From Lysobacter_F sp035645555 (GTDB taxonomy: Bacteria > Pseudomonadota > Gammaproteobacteria > Xanthomonadales > Xanthomonadaceae): 15,232 nucleotides of DNA. Made by a program: the position numbers and the translations under genes. Below the pieces are notes generated by a model. That model was given only the letters and a program-made list of their open reading frames with translations. It made no database searches and was not told the DNA's origin. Below, in pieces: positions 1 to 7,282 of the stretch; the first letter of the stretch is position 1; each line of letters begins with the position of its first letter. The stretch is from the NCBI GenBank assembly GCA_035645555.1, contig DASQMI010000011.1, positions 1 to 15,232 on the forward strand, written 5' to 3'.

Positions 1-22
1 AGTTCCCGGTCCTGAACCCCGA

Positions 23-928
23 ATGTTCTTCCGCAACCTGACGCTGTTCCGCTTTCCCACCGCGCACCCGCTGGACGATCTCGAGACCGGCCTCGCGGAA
101 TGCGCCCTCAAGCCGGTCGGCCCGCTGGAGCTGTCCTCGCGCGGCTTCATCAGCCCGTTCGGCCGCGACGGCGAGGTGCTGTCGCACCGCGTCGGCAACG
201 CCGTGTGGCTGGCGGTCGGCGGCGAGGACCGCCTGCTGCCGTCGTCGGTGGTCAACGACCTGCTCGCGCGCCGGATCGAGGAGATCGAGCGCAAGGAGGG
301 CCGCAGGCTCGGCGGCCGCGCGCGCAAGCGGCTCAAGGACGATCTGGTGACCGAGCTGATGCCGCGCGCGTTCATCCGCCCGAGCCGGGTCGATGCGCTG
401 CTCGACCTGGAGCACGGCGTGATCGCGGTCGACACCTCCAGCCGCAAGACCGGCGAGGGCGTGGTCAGCGAAGTCCGCCGCGCGCTCGGCAGTTTCCCCG
501 CGCTGCCGCTCAATGCCGAGGTCGCGCCGCGCGCGGTGCTGACCGGTTGGGTCGCCGGCGACCCGCTGCCCGACGGGCTCGTGCTCGGCGACGAATGCGA
601 GCTGCGCGATCCGGCCGACAAGGGCGCGGTGGTGAAGTGCCAGCGCCACGAACTGCAGAGCGACGAGATCGGCAAGCATCTCGAGGCCGGCAAGCAGGTC
701 ACGCGGCTGGCGCTCACGCTCGACGATCACGTCTCCTTCGTGCTCGGCGAGGATCTGGTGATCCGCAAGTTCAAGCTGCTCGAAGGCGCGGTCGACCAGC
801 TCGAGAGCACCGAGCGCGACGACGTGCGTGCCGAGCTCGATGCGCGCTGCGCGCTGATGGTAGGTGAACTGAAACGCCTGTTCGGCGTGCTGGAGCGCGC
901 GCTGAAGCTCTCCAAGGCCGAAAGTTGA
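23..928 (+). CDS. rdgC: Recombination-associated protein RdgC
   Basis: RdgC is a nucleoid-associated protein that forms a ring-shaped dimer around double-stranded DNA and limits RecA-driven recombination. The product has 301 residues, close to the roughly 303 of the E. coli protein. It opens MFFRNLTLFRF, matching the family's N-terminal pattern of a short hydrophobic strand followed by an RF/RL element. Other family-like stretches are the SRGFISPFG segment near residues 38-46, the E-x-R-x-G-R-x-x-GGRARKRLKDDL basic helix around residues 92-106, and PRAFIRPSR just after it. The ATG at 23 is the first start available in the window and gives the expected length, so the gene looks complete, although only 22 bp upstream are visible. 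The next gene starts 60 bp downstream on the same strand. Identification is from sequence pattern and length and is firm. Confidence 0.95.
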   Translation: MFFRNLTLFRFPTAHPLDDLETGLAECALKPVGPLELSSRGFISPFGRDGEVLSHRVGNAVWLAVGGEDRLLPSSVVNDLLARRIEEIERKEGRRLGGRARKRLKDDLVTELMPRAFIRPSRVDALLDLEHGVIAVDTSSRKTGEGVVSEVRRALGSFPALPLNAEVAPRAVLTGWVAGDPLPDGLVLGDECELRDPADKGAVVKCQRHELQSDEIGKHLEAGKQVTRLALTLDDHVSFVLGEDLVIRKFKLLEGAVDQLESTERDDVRAELDARCALMVGELKRLFGVLERALKLSKAES

Positions 929-988
929 GGTATCTTCGTCGCGCGCGCTTCGCTTGGAGTTGACACCTGCGCGCGCGATGCTGATCGC

Positions 989-1780
989 ATGTCCCCCACA
1001 CCTCCGCTGCGACATTTCCGCGCGCGCACGCCGCGCGCGGTCGAACGCGACGCCATCACCGTGCGCCTGGACGACGGGCGCGACGTCGACGTGCTGCGCG
1101 TGCGCGATCCGCGCGCGCGGCGGATCAAGCTGTCGGTGAGCGAACGCGGCGTCCGGCTGACGCTGCCGCCGAGCGTGAGCCTGCGCGCGGGCGAACGCTT
1201 CATCGAGACGCACCGCGACTGGCTGGGCGAGCAGATCCTGCGCCACGCGATCGAGGATGCGCCGCAGCTGGAGGCCGGCGTCACCGCCCAGCTGCCGCTG
1301 CGCGGCGCGTGGCTGCCGGTGCGCTGGGTCGACGGCCGCTACGCGCGCGTGCACGCCGAGGCCGATGCGCTGTTATTCCAGGCGCCGCCGTCCGCGCGCG
1401 CCTCGTCGCTGCAGCGTGCGCTGCGCGACTTCTACGAAGGCGAGGCGCGCGCCGATCTCGGCCGCTGGCTGCCGCGCTACGTGCCGGACCTGCCGCGCGC
1501 GCCGCGGCGGGTGCAGTTCAAGGTGCTGTCCTCGCTGTGGGGCTCGCTGTCGCCGGACGGTGCGGTCTCGCTCGACCTCGCGCTGGTGCTCGGGCGGCCG
1601 AGCGCGTTCGAGTACGTGCTGGTGCACGAGCTCTGCCATCTGATCCACCACAACCACTCGCGCCGCTACTGGCGCGAAGTCGACGCGCGCTTCCCGCACT
1701 GGCGCGAGGAACGCGCCTACCTGCACCGCGACGGCCGCCGCCTCAAGGCGATCCTGCGGGCGCTGCTCGGCAAGGACTGA
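989..1780 (+). CDS. YgjP/SprT-type zinc metallopeptidase (DUF45)
   Basis: A predicted cytosolic zinc metallopeptidase of 263 residues of the YgjP (DUF45, M48-like) family; substrates are generally unknown. The zinc-binding HELCH motif lies at residues 213-217 and the likely third ligand is H223 in the following NHSRRYW element, which corresponds to the family's NHS-x-x-FW signature. The N-terminal half has the usual beta-rich region (RRIKLSVSERGVRLTLPP, about residues 44-61) that precedes the catalytic domain. One difference stands out: the family normally carries an RWGSC-like motif upstream of HExxH, and here it reads SLWGSLS, so Arg and Cys are replaced by Leu. The gene follows rdgC by 60 bp and may be co-transcribed with it, then ends 16 bp before a convergent gene. 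The ATG at 989 was chosen because it gives the family length; no good ribosome-binding site is visible. Confidence 0.85.
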   Translation: MSPTPPLRHFRARTPRAVERDAITVRLDDGRDVDVLRVRDPRARRIKLSVSERGVRLTLPPSVSLRAGERFIETHRDWLGEQILRHAIEDAPQLEAGVTAQLPLRGAWLPVRWVDGRYARVHAEADALLFQAPPSARASSLQRALRDFYEGEARADLGRWLPRYVPDLPRAPRRVQFKVLSSLWGSLSPDGAVSLDLALVLGRPSAFEYVLVHELCHLIHHNHSRRYWREVDARFPHWREERAYLHRDGRRLKAILRALLGKD

Positions 1781-1796
1781 GCCGCAGCGCGGACGG

Positions 1797-2669
1797 CTAC
1801 GCCGCCGACGCGGCCGCGGGCGCGCGCAGGAACCCGTCGATCGCCGCGGCGACCGCCTCTGGCTGCTCCATGTGCAGGTGGTGGCTGCCGTCGAGCACCA
1901 CCAGCTCGCCGTGCCGCAACCGGGCGAAACGCTCGCGGCGCAGCGCGTCGGAAAAGTACGCCGGCGGCGGATCGGCGAACAGCGCCAGGGTCGGGCATTC
2001 GATGTGCGCGAGCACGTCGCCGATCTGCGCTTCGGTCAGCCGGAACGCGGTCGGCGTGGTCAGGCGCGGGTCGCTGCTCCACACCCAGCCGCGGCCGTCG
2101 TCGCTGCGCCGCGTGCCGCGCTCCACCAGCAGCCGCGCGACCGGCGCGCTCAGCCCGTTGACGTGCATGCGCGCGGCGATCGCGGTGTCGAGATCGGGAA
2201 ACACGCGCAGCGACTTGGCGCGCAGCGCGCGCTGCGCCGCCAGCGCCTCGCGCAGGCGCGCGGTGGTGCGCTCGGGGGTGTCGGCAAGCGCGCCGAGTGC
2301 CTCGATCGCCACCAGCCGGGTCACCCGTTCCGGGCACGCGCCAGCGAGCAGGCTCGCCATCGCCGCGCCCATCGAATGCCCCAGCAGGGCGAAACGCGGC
2401 CAGCCGAGCGCGTCGGCGGCGTCGAGCACGGCGTGGAACGTCGTCGCGAGCGAGTATTCCGCGCCCACCGGCAGGTGCGCGCTGCGGCCGTGGCCCGGTA
2501 GGTCGAGCGCCACCAGGTCGAGCCCGCGCAGGTGGCGCGCGAGCGGCACGAAGCTGGCCGCGTTGTCGAGCCAGCCGTGCAGCGCCAGCACCGGCAGCGC
2601 GCCGGGCGTGCCGAGGCGCAGCGCGTGCAGCCGGCCGAGCGGGATGTCGAGCGTCAGGTCCGCGCTCAT
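1797..2669 (-). CDS. Alpha/beta hydrolase (SERHL/MhpC-like serine hydrolase)
   Basis: A 290-residue alpha/beta-hydrolase-fold enzyme. The oxyanion-hole motif HGW is at residues 31-33, followed by DLPGHGRS (56-63), and the nucleophile elbow GHSMG is at 97-101, making Ser99 the nucleophile. The likely acid is Asp233 in LALFADPPP, and the catalytic His is probably His263 in the GSHHLHMEQP segment near the C-terminus. This complete triad predicts an active esterase or lipase-like enzyme, but the substrate cannot be read from the sequence. The ATG (complement of 2667-2669) overlaps the hemH stop codon in an ATGA arrangement, which argues for translational coupling and decides the start. The same frame stays open far upstream inside hemH, but that extension is Arg/Ala-rich shadow sequence. 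Co-transcription with hemH does not by itself imply a role in haem metabolism. Confidence 0.9.
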   Translation of the reverse strand: MSADLTLDIPLGRLHALRLGTPGALPVLALHGWLDNAASFVPLARHLRGLDLVALDLPGHGRSAHLPVGAEYSLATTFHAVLDAADALGWPRFALLGHSMGAAMASLLAGACPERVTRLVAIEALGALADTPERTTARLREALAAQRALRAKSLRVFPDLDTAIAARMHVNGLSAPVARLLVERGTRRSDDGRGWVWSSDPRLTTPTAFRLTEAQIGDVLAHIECPTLALFADPPPAYFSDALRRERFARLRHGELVVLDGSHHLHMEQPEAVAAAIDGFLRAPAAASAA

Positions 2670-3631
2670 CGCCAGGCCTCCAGCGTGCGCCGCGCGAGCG
2701 CGGCGAGGGCGTCCGCATGCGCCGGTGCGGCGTTGAGGCACGGGATGTAGCGCAGCGCGTCGCCGCCGGCCGCGCGGAACAGCGCCGCGTTCTCCACCGC
2801 GATCTCCTCCAGCGTTTCCAGGCAGTCGACCGGGAACCCCGGGCAGGCGACGTCGACCGTGCGCACGCCCTCGGCCGCCAGCCGTTCGAGCGTGCGGTCG
2901 GTGTACGGCTGCAGCCAGCGTTCGCGGCCGAAGCGCGATTGGTAGCTGTGCACCACCGCCTCGCGCGGCAGGTCGAGCGCGCGCGCGAGCGCCGCGGTGG
3001 TCGCCTCGCACTGGCGCGGGTACGGATCGCCGGCGTCGGCCACGCGCTGTGGAATGCCGTGGTAGGACAACAGCAGGCGCTCGCCGCGGCCGTGCCGCGC
3101 CCAGTGCGCGCGGATGTGTTCGGCGAGCGCGGCGATCCACGCCGGCTCCTCCGCGTACTGCTCGACCATGCGCACCTCGAGCGTCCCACGCGCGTGTTCG
3201 ATCGCGTCCGCCACCGACGCGGTGGTGGTGGTCGAGTACTGCGGGTACAGCGGCAGCACCAGCACCCGCCGCACGCCCTGCGCGCGCAGCGCGTCGAACG
3301 CCGACGGCAGCGACGGCGTGCCGTAGCGCATCGCCTCGGCCACCGGCAGCGCCGGCAGCCGCGCCTGCACCGCCGCGGCGAGCGCGCGCGTGTGCACGCG
3401 CAGCGGCGAGCCGCCGGGCAGCCAGATCTGCGCGTACTTCGCCGCCACCTTCGGCGCGCGCAGCGGCAGGATCACGAAGTGCAGCAGCGGGCACCACAGC
3501 CAGCGCGTCAGCTGCACGACGCGACGGTCGTGCAGGAATTCGGACAGGTAGCGCCGCACCGCCGGCGCGGTCGGGGCGTCCGGGGTGCCGAGGTTGACGA
3601 GCACCAGTGCGGTATCGGCGGCCATCGGCAT
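2666..3631 (-). CDS. hemH: Ferrochelatase
   Basis: Ferrochelatase inserts ferrous iron into protoporphyrin IX, the last step of protoporphyrin-dependent haem synthesis, at the cytoplasmic side of the inner membrane. The 321-residue product has the family hallmarks: LVNLGTPDAP (11-20) at the N-terminus, LPLYPQYSTTTT (126-137), the catalytic histidine in LLSYHGIPQR (His191), SYQSRFGRERWLQPYT (229-243), and the acidic active-site motif CPGFPVDCLETLEEI with Glu272 as the probable catalytic Glu. There is no extra C-terminal [2Fe-2S] cysteine cluster. The start is ambiguous between the ATG at 3631 (MPMAADT) and the one at 3625 (MAADT); neither has a clear Shine-Dalgarno sequence. The frame extends to 3760 but the extension is not family-like. 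The stop overlaps the hydrolase start by four bases. Confidence 0.96.
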   Translation of the reverse strand: MPMAADTALVLVNLGTPDAPTAPAVRRYLSEFLHDRRVVQLTRWLWCPLLHFVILPLRAPKVAAKYAQIWLPGGSPLRVHTRALAAAVQARLPALPVAEAMRYGTPSLPSAFDALRAQGVRRVLVLPLYPQYSTTTTASVADAIEHARGTLEVRMVEQYAEEPAWIAALAEHIRAHWARHGRGERLLLSYHGIPQRVADAGDPYPRQCEATTAALARALDLPREAVVHSYQSRFGRERWLQPYTDRTLERLAAEGVRTVDVACPGFPVDCLETLEEIAVENAALFRAAGGDALRYIPCLNAAPAHADALAALARRTLEAWR

Positions 3632-3671
3632 AGGATGACAGGGCAGCGACGGCGGTGGCGACGGCGCGCGG

Positions 3672-3691
3672 GACGCTGCGATGCAGCCGTC
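3672..3691. other. Imperfect dyad in the hemH/SYLF divergent intergenic region
   Basis: The 149-bp space between the divergent hemH and SYLF genes holds a dyad: GACGCTGC (3672-3679), a three-base loop, then GCAGC, one bulged C, and GTC (to 3691), giving an 8-bp stem with a single bulge. A second GC-only hairpin, CCGCGC-CGG-GCGCGG, lies at 3700-3714. Dyads in a divergent promoter region can be operators. In DNA this GC-rich, short ones also arise by chance, so a regulatory role is only a possibility. Confidence 0.25.
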
Positions 3692-3770
3692 GCCTGCGGC
3701 CGCGCCGGGCGCGGTTCTCCGCCGATTCATCGCCCCGCCACTAGCCTGAACCCACGCCATCCTCGATGCC

Positions 3771-3774
3771 GGAG
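3771..3774 (+). promoter_or_regulatory. Shine-Dalgarno site deciding the SYLF gene start
   Basis: GGAG ends six bases before the ATG at 3781. The competing in-frame ATG at 3766 lies upstream of this site and has no equivalent purine-rich element, so 3781 is the better start. Confidence 0.6.
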
Positions 3775-3780
3775 ACCGCC

Positions 3781-4644
3781 ATGCCCGTTTCGCGCCGCCT
3801 CGCCGTTCTCGCCCTGCCGCTCGCGCTCGCGCTGGCCACCGCCGCGGTCGCTGGCCCCGCCGAGGACGAACGCGCGCTCAACGCGGTGCGGGTGCTGACC
3901 GACATCCAGCGGATTCCGGAATCGGCGATCCCCGACAAGCTGCTCGACGAGGCGCGCGCGATTGTGGTGGTGCCCGATACGGTCAAGGTCGGCCTGCTGG
4001 TCGGCGGCCGCCGCGGCCACGGCCTGCTGTCGGTGAAGACCGCCGACGGCACCTGGTCGAACCCGAGCTTCGTCAAGCTCACCGGCGGCAGCGTCGGTTT
4101 CCAGGCCGGCGTGCAGTCGGCCGACATCGTGCTGGTGTTCCGCGGCGACCGCGGCCTGGACTCGATCGTCAACGGCAAGCTGACGCTCGGCGCCGATGCC
4201 GGCGTCGCCGCAGGTCCGCTGGGCCGCAACGCCGCCACCGCCACCGACGGCCAACTGCAGGCGGAAATCTGGTCGTGGTCGCGCGCGCGCGGGCTGTTCG
4301 CCGGCGTCGCGCTCGACGGCGCGGTGCTTGCGATCGACGACGACGCCAACCAGGCGGTGTACGGCGCCGGCACCACGCCGCGGATGATCTTCGAGGGCCG
4401 CACGACGCAGTCGCCGTCGAACGCGGTGGTGGATTTCCGCGACCGCCTCGAGGAGGCGAGCGCACTGGCGCGTGCCAACCGGGGCGGCACGGGCGCGCCC
4501 GCGGTGGCGGCGCCCGCCGCGACTCCGGTCACATCGGCCACCGCGCCGGCGACGCCGGCCGCGCCCGTGGCGACAACGCCGGAGCCGCAGCCGAAGCCGT
4601 TCGAGACGGTGGAAAACCCGACCAAGGTCGAACCTCTACCGTAA
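3781..4644 (+). CDS. Secreted SYLF (YSC84-like) domain protein with low-complexity tail
   Basis: A 287-residue exported protein. Residues 1-24 form a Sec-type signal peptide (RR at 5-6, a Leu/Ala core, probable cleavage after AVA24). There is no lipobox cysteine, so it is probably periplasmic rather than a lipoprotein. The body, about residues 25-230, matches the SYLF/YSC84 lipid-binding fold: IPESAIPDKLLDEARAIVVV, then a glycine-rich stretch VGLLVGGRRGHG, GSVGFQAGVQSADIVLVF, and a later RGLFAGVALDGAVL. SYLF domains in eukaryotes bind phosphoinositides; the role of bacterial versions is poorly defined. The last 53 residues (235-287) are a Pro/Ala/Thr-rich, probably disordered tail. The gene is divergent from hemH and 67 bp upstream of tatA, whose own promoter may lie in that gap. 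The paired arginines lack the full twin-arginine consensus, so Sec export is more likely than Tat. Confidence 0.85.
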   Translation: MPVSRRLAVLALPLALALATAAVAGPAEDERALNAVRVLTDIQRIPESAIPDKLLDEARAIVVVPDTVKVGLLVGGRRGHGLLSVKTADGTWSNPSFVKLTGGSVGFQAGVQSADIVLVFRGDRGLDSIVNGKLTLGADAGVAAGPLGRNAATATDGQLQAEIWSWSRARGLFAGVALDGAVLAIDDDANQAVYGAGTTPRMIFEGRTTQSPSNAVVDFRDRLEEASALARANRGGTGAPAVAAPAATPVTSATAPATPAAPVATTPEPQPKPFETVENPTKVEPLP

Positions 4645-4673
4645 TCGCGACGGCGGCCATCACGCCGCTGCGC

Positions 4674-4679
4674 TATCCT
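4674..4679 (+). promoter_or_regulatory. Possible -10 element for the tat operon
   Basis: TATCCT lies about 32 bases before the tatA ATG, in the only gap between the SYLF gene and tatA. It resembles the TATACT found ahead of glyQ. No recognisable -35 hexamer sits 16-18 bases upstream, so this is a weak call. Confidence 0.3.
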
Positions 4680-4711
4680 GACCGTCCCCACCGAGACGGC
4701 GAGCCATTCCC

Positions 4712-4930
4712 ATGGGCAGTTTCAGCATCTGGCATTGGCTGATCGTGCTGGCGGTCGTGGTGCTGATCTTCGGCACCAAGCGTCTGCGCAACATCGGCCA
4801 GGACCTCGGCGAGGCGGTCAAGGGCTTCAAGAAAGGCATCTCGGACGAGGAGCAGAAGCGCCTGCGTGACGAGGCCCGCCGCGACGAGACGCAGCGCAGC
4901 GAATCCAGCCGCGACGAGCAGCCGCGCTAA
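4712..4930 (+). CDS. tatA: Sec-independent protein translocase subunit TatA
   Basis: TatA forms the size-adaptable conducting assembly of the twin-arginine export system in the inner membrane. The 72-residue product has the expected architecture: a short N-terminal transmembrane helix (SIWHWLIVLAVVVLIF, about residues 5-20), the FGTKRL hinge, an amphipathic helix (NIGQDLGEAVKGFKKG, about 28-43) and a charged Lys/Arg/Glu-rich tail. The usual proline after the hinge (FGxKKLP) is replaced by arginine. The very short N-terminus before the helix with Gly2-Ser3 and the tryptophan/histidine pair is like xanthomonad TatA as I remember it. It is first in a tatA-tatB-tatC cluster, with tatB starting 27 bp after its stop. 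Confidence 0.95.
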   Translation: MGSFSIWHWLIVLAVVVLIFGTKRLRNIGQDLGEAVKGFKKGISDEEQKRLRDEARRDETQRSESSRDEQPR

Positions 4931-4947
4931 ACCGGCTTCGGGCACGC

Positions 4948-4953
4948 GGGAGG
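4948..4953 (+). promoter_or_regulatory. Strong Shine-Dalgarno site of tatB
   Basis: GGGAGG ends four bases before the tatB ATG at 4958. It is the clearest ribosome-binding site in the window and fixes the tatB start. Confidence 0.65.
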
Positions 4954-4957
4954 CGCG

Positions 4958-5626
4958 ATGTTCGATCTCGGTTTCTCCGAGCTGCTGCTGATCGCGCTGG
5001 TGGCGCTGGTCGTGCTCGGCCCGCAGCGCCTGCCGAAGGCGGCGCGCTTCGCCGGGCTGTGGGTGCGCCGCGCGCGCGCGCAATGGCATTCGGTCAAGTC
5101 CGAGTTCGAGCGTGAGATCGCCGACGAGGAACTGCGGCGCAGCCTGCACGACACCCGCGCGCAGTTCGACCAGGCGGCCGAACGCCTGCGCGGCGACCTG
5201 ACCGAAACCGAACGCGCCTGGCGCGAACAGGCCGACGAGCTGCGCCGGGTCGCCGCGCCGGATGCGGACGACACGTCGGGCCCCCGTGATGCGGTGCGCG
5301 AAGGCGCGCCCGCCGCGCTCGCCGTGGCGTCCACCGTGCCGTCTGCCGATACCCCGGTCGACCCGGCGGAGGAGACGCTCGAGGCGTGGGATCCCGACGA
5401 CGAGGTGCCGATGGATCGCCCGTCGATCTCCAGCGAGCCGCCCGACGACTGGGACACCGAGCCCGCGCCGGACGCGATGCCGGACGAGGCGGCCGCATCC
5501 ATCGACGCGCCCGCCACCGACGCGCCCGCCCAGGGCGAGCTGCCGATCGACGCCCCGCCCGCGCCGGACGCCGCGCAGGCGGTCACTCCGCGAGCCGACG
5601 CCGATGACGACGATGCGCGACGTTGA
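4958..5626 (+). CDS. tatB: Sec-independent protein translocase subunit TatB
   Basis: TatB forms the substrate-receptor complex of the Tat system with TatC in the inner membrane. The 222-residue product starts MFDLGFSE, with the conserved Glu8, followed by a single transmembrane helix (LLLIALVALVVL, about 9-20), the GPQRLP hinge (21-26) and a long amphipathic/coiled helix region to about residue 97. The C-terminal part, roughly residues 98-222, is Pro/Ala-rich and strongly acidic, with many DD and DE pairs and a terminal DADDDDARR, and is likely disordered. That tail makes it longer than the 171-residue E. coli TatB. A strong Shine-Dalgarno site precedes the start. The end overlaps the beginning of tatC, which suggests coupled translation of the two receptor subunits. 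Confidence 0.95.
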   Translation: MFDLGFSELLLIALVALVVLGPQRLPKAARFAGLWVRRARAQWHSVKSEFEREIADEELRRSLHDTRAQFDQAAERLRGDLTETERAWREQADELRRVAAPDADDTSGPRDAVREGAPAALAVASTVPSADTPVDPAEETLEAWDPDDEVPMDRPSISSEPPDDWDTEPAPDAMPDEAAASIDAPATDAPAQGELPIDAPPAPDAAQAVTPRADADDDDARR

Positions 5627-6371
5627 CCCGGACACCGGCGAACCGCGGCTGATCGATCATCTGATCGAGCTGCGCGGCCGTCTGCTGCGCGCCTCCGCCG
5701 GCCTGGTGCTGGCGCTGCTGGCGCTGCTGCCGTTCGCCAACCGGCTGTACGGCTGGCTGGCGCAGCCGCTGCTGGCGAAGCTGCCCGAAGGCGGCCAGCT
5801 GATCGCGGTGGAGGTCGCCTCGCCGTTCTTCGCGCCGCTCAAGCTGGCGTTCTTCGCCGCGATGCTGGTGTCGGCGCCGTGGCTGCTGTACCAGGTGTGG
5901 GCGTTCGTCGCCCCGGGGCTGTACCAGCGCGAGAAGAAATTGGCGCTGCCGTTGCTGGTCTCGGCGGTGCTGCTGTTCTACATCGGCTGCGCGTTTGCGT
6001 ACTTCCTGGTGCTGCCGACCGTGTTCGGCTTCCTCGCCGAGATCGCGCCGCCGGGCGTGGCGATGATGACCGACATCAACGCCTACCTCGACTTCGTGCT
6101 GGTGATCTTCCTGGCGTTCGGCGCCAGCTTCGAGCTGCCGGTGGCGCTGGTGATCCTGGCGGTGCTCGGCTGGGTGACGCCGGCGCAGCTGCGCGAGGCG
6201 CGCGGCTACGCGGTGGTCGGCATCTTCGTGATCGCCGCGCTGATCACCCCGCCGGACGTGGTTTCGCAGCTGCTGCTGGCGATCCCGATGTGCCTGCTGT
6301 ACGAGGTCGGCATCATCGCCTCGCGCTGGGTGGCGCCGCGCCGGGCCGAAGCGCCGGCCGAACGCGGCTGA
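5604..6371 (+). CDS. tatC: Sec-independent protein translocase subunit TatC
   Basis: TatC is the six-helix inner-membrane protein that recognises the twin-arginine signal peptide. The product has 255 residues if started at the ATG at 5604, or 252 from the in-frame ATG at 5613; both overlap tatB, by 23 or 14 bases. Diagnostic segments, numbered from 5604: DHLIELRGRLL (18-28) before the first helix; the periplasmic segment after it leading to SPFFAPLKLAFFAAM; VWAFVAPGLYQREKK (98-112), with Glu110 at the position of the conserved signal-binding glutamate; and ITPPDVVSQLLLAIPMCLLYE (214-234) spanning the last helices. Upstream open frame inside tatB is shadow sequence. The gene ends three bases before a convergent gene, with no visible terminator hairpin between them. 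Confidence 0.97.
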   Translation: MTTMRDVDPDTGEPRLIDHLIELRGRLLRASAGLVLALLALLPFANRLYGWLAQPLLAKLPEGGQLIAVEVASPFFAPLKLAFFAAMLVSAPWLLYQVWAFVAPGLYQREKKLALPLLVSAVLLFYIGCAFAYFLVLPTVFGFLAEIAPPGVAMMTDINAYLDFVLVIFLAFGASFELPVALVILAVLGWVTPAQLREARGYAVVGIFVIAALITPPDVVSQLLLAIPMCLLYEVGIIASRWVAPRRAEAPAERG

Positions 6372-6374
6372 GCC

Positions 6375-7238
6375 TCACACTTCGATGCCGGCGGCCACCC
6401 GCGGTGCGTCCGCGCCGGGGCCGAGCATCTGCTTCCAGGCGACGTACATCGCGCCGGTCATCACCGGCATCAGCACCGCCATCATCGCCAGCTGCACCAC
6501 CACGGTCATCGCGGTCTCGCCGGCCAGGTACTGCACCAGCAGGCCGAGCAGCACCACCGCGATGTTGAGCGCGAACACCGCGATCACCGTCAGCAGGAAG
6601 AACACCAGCAGCGCGCCGAGGTTGCGCAGGCAGGCGCGGAAGCTGCGCCGCATCGCCGCGAACAGGCCGACGTCGCCGAACATCATGTCCGGCACCGCGG
6701 TGAAGGTGAAGAAGCCCGCGACCACGCCGACCGCCACCGCCAGCAGCAGCCACAGCATCAGCCGTCCGAGCGGCAACTGCGACACCAGCGCCGGATCCGG
6801 GTTGGCCTGGCCTTGCAGCTTCTGCAGCACCTCGGCCATCGCCTGCAGTTCGGTCGGCCCAACCACCACGATCAGCAGCGCGATCAGCACCACCATGGCG
6901 GCGAACTGCGGGATCAGCGTGCCGATCAGGCGCCCGGCCTTGCCGTCGCGCACGCCGCGCAGCAGGTGCGCGGGCGCCGCGCTGCGGCCCTCGTCGACCT
7001 CGCGCGCGGCATAGACCATGCCGGCCAGCAGCAGCGGGCCGATGAGCACGAACAGCAGCTGCAGCGCCATGCCGAGCGCGTTCTGGCCGCCCTGCGCGGC
7101 GAGCGCCGACAGCAGCCCGAGCGCGCCGAAGATCATTCCGAGCGTGCCGAGCCCGAACGGCGAGCGCGCCAGCAGGCCGAAACCGCCCAGCAGCCACTCG
7201 GCACCGGCGCTCGGCGGAACTTTGCGGATCTCACTCAT
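6375..7238 (-). CDS. BPSS1780-type polytopic membrane protein
   Basis: A 287-residue inner-membrane protein of unknown function that I place in the BPSS1780 family from the N-terminal pattern VPPSAGAEWLLGGFGLLARSP and the later VPDMMFGDVGLFAAMRRSF followed by ACLRNLGAL. About six hydrophobic spans can be seen: roughly residues 28-48, 57-77, 107-127, 159-180, 207-236 and 244-268. The linker at 128-157 (TELQAMAEVLQKLQGQANPD) is hydrophilic. The start (complement of 7236-7238) is chosen because family-like sequence begins there; AAGGA occurs about 12 bases upstream, a loose ribosome-binding site. The frame continues upstream into the amidotransferase gene, but only as shadow sequence. It lies 44 bp downstream of that gene on the same strand, so the two are probably one transcript. 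It converges on tatC. Confidence 0.8.
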   Translation of the reverse strand: MSEIRKVPPSAGAEWLLGGFGLLARSPFGLGTLGMIFGALGLLSALAAQGGQNALGMALQLLFVLIGPLLLAGMVYAAREVDEGRSAAPAHLLRGVRDGKAGRLIGTLIPQFAAMVVLIALLIVVVGPTELQAMAEVLQKLQGQANPDPALVSQLPLGRLMLWLLLAVAVGVVAGFFTFTAVPDMMFGDVGLFAAMRRSFRACLRNLGALLVFFLLTVIAVFALNIAVVLLGLLVQYLAGETAMTVVVQLAMMAVLMPVMTGAMYVAWKQMLGPGADAPRVAAGIEV

Positions 7239-7282
7239 CGGCAGGTCGTGTCCTTGGAGGAAAAACGTCGTACGGGTCGCTA

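Noticed and set aside
960..965. TTGACA, a perfect -35 hexamer before the metallopeptidase gene
   Set aside because: No acceptable -10 lies 16-18 bases downstream, and the position would place the transcript start inside the gene.
1309..2736. Plus-strand open frame of 475 codons across the metallopeptidase and hydrolase genes
   Set aside because: It crosses a convergent gene junction, is Arg/Ala/Ser-rich, and both overlapped genes have clear catalytic motifs in their own frames.
3632..3760. N-terminal extension of hemH
   Set aside because: The added residues are Pro/Ala/Arg-rich and unlike ferrochelatase, which begins just before LVNLGTP.
5069..5081. Alternating CG run that could form Z-DNA
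   Set aside because: It encodes Arg-Arg-Ala-Arg in tatB using preferred GC-rich codons; similar runs are scattered through the window.
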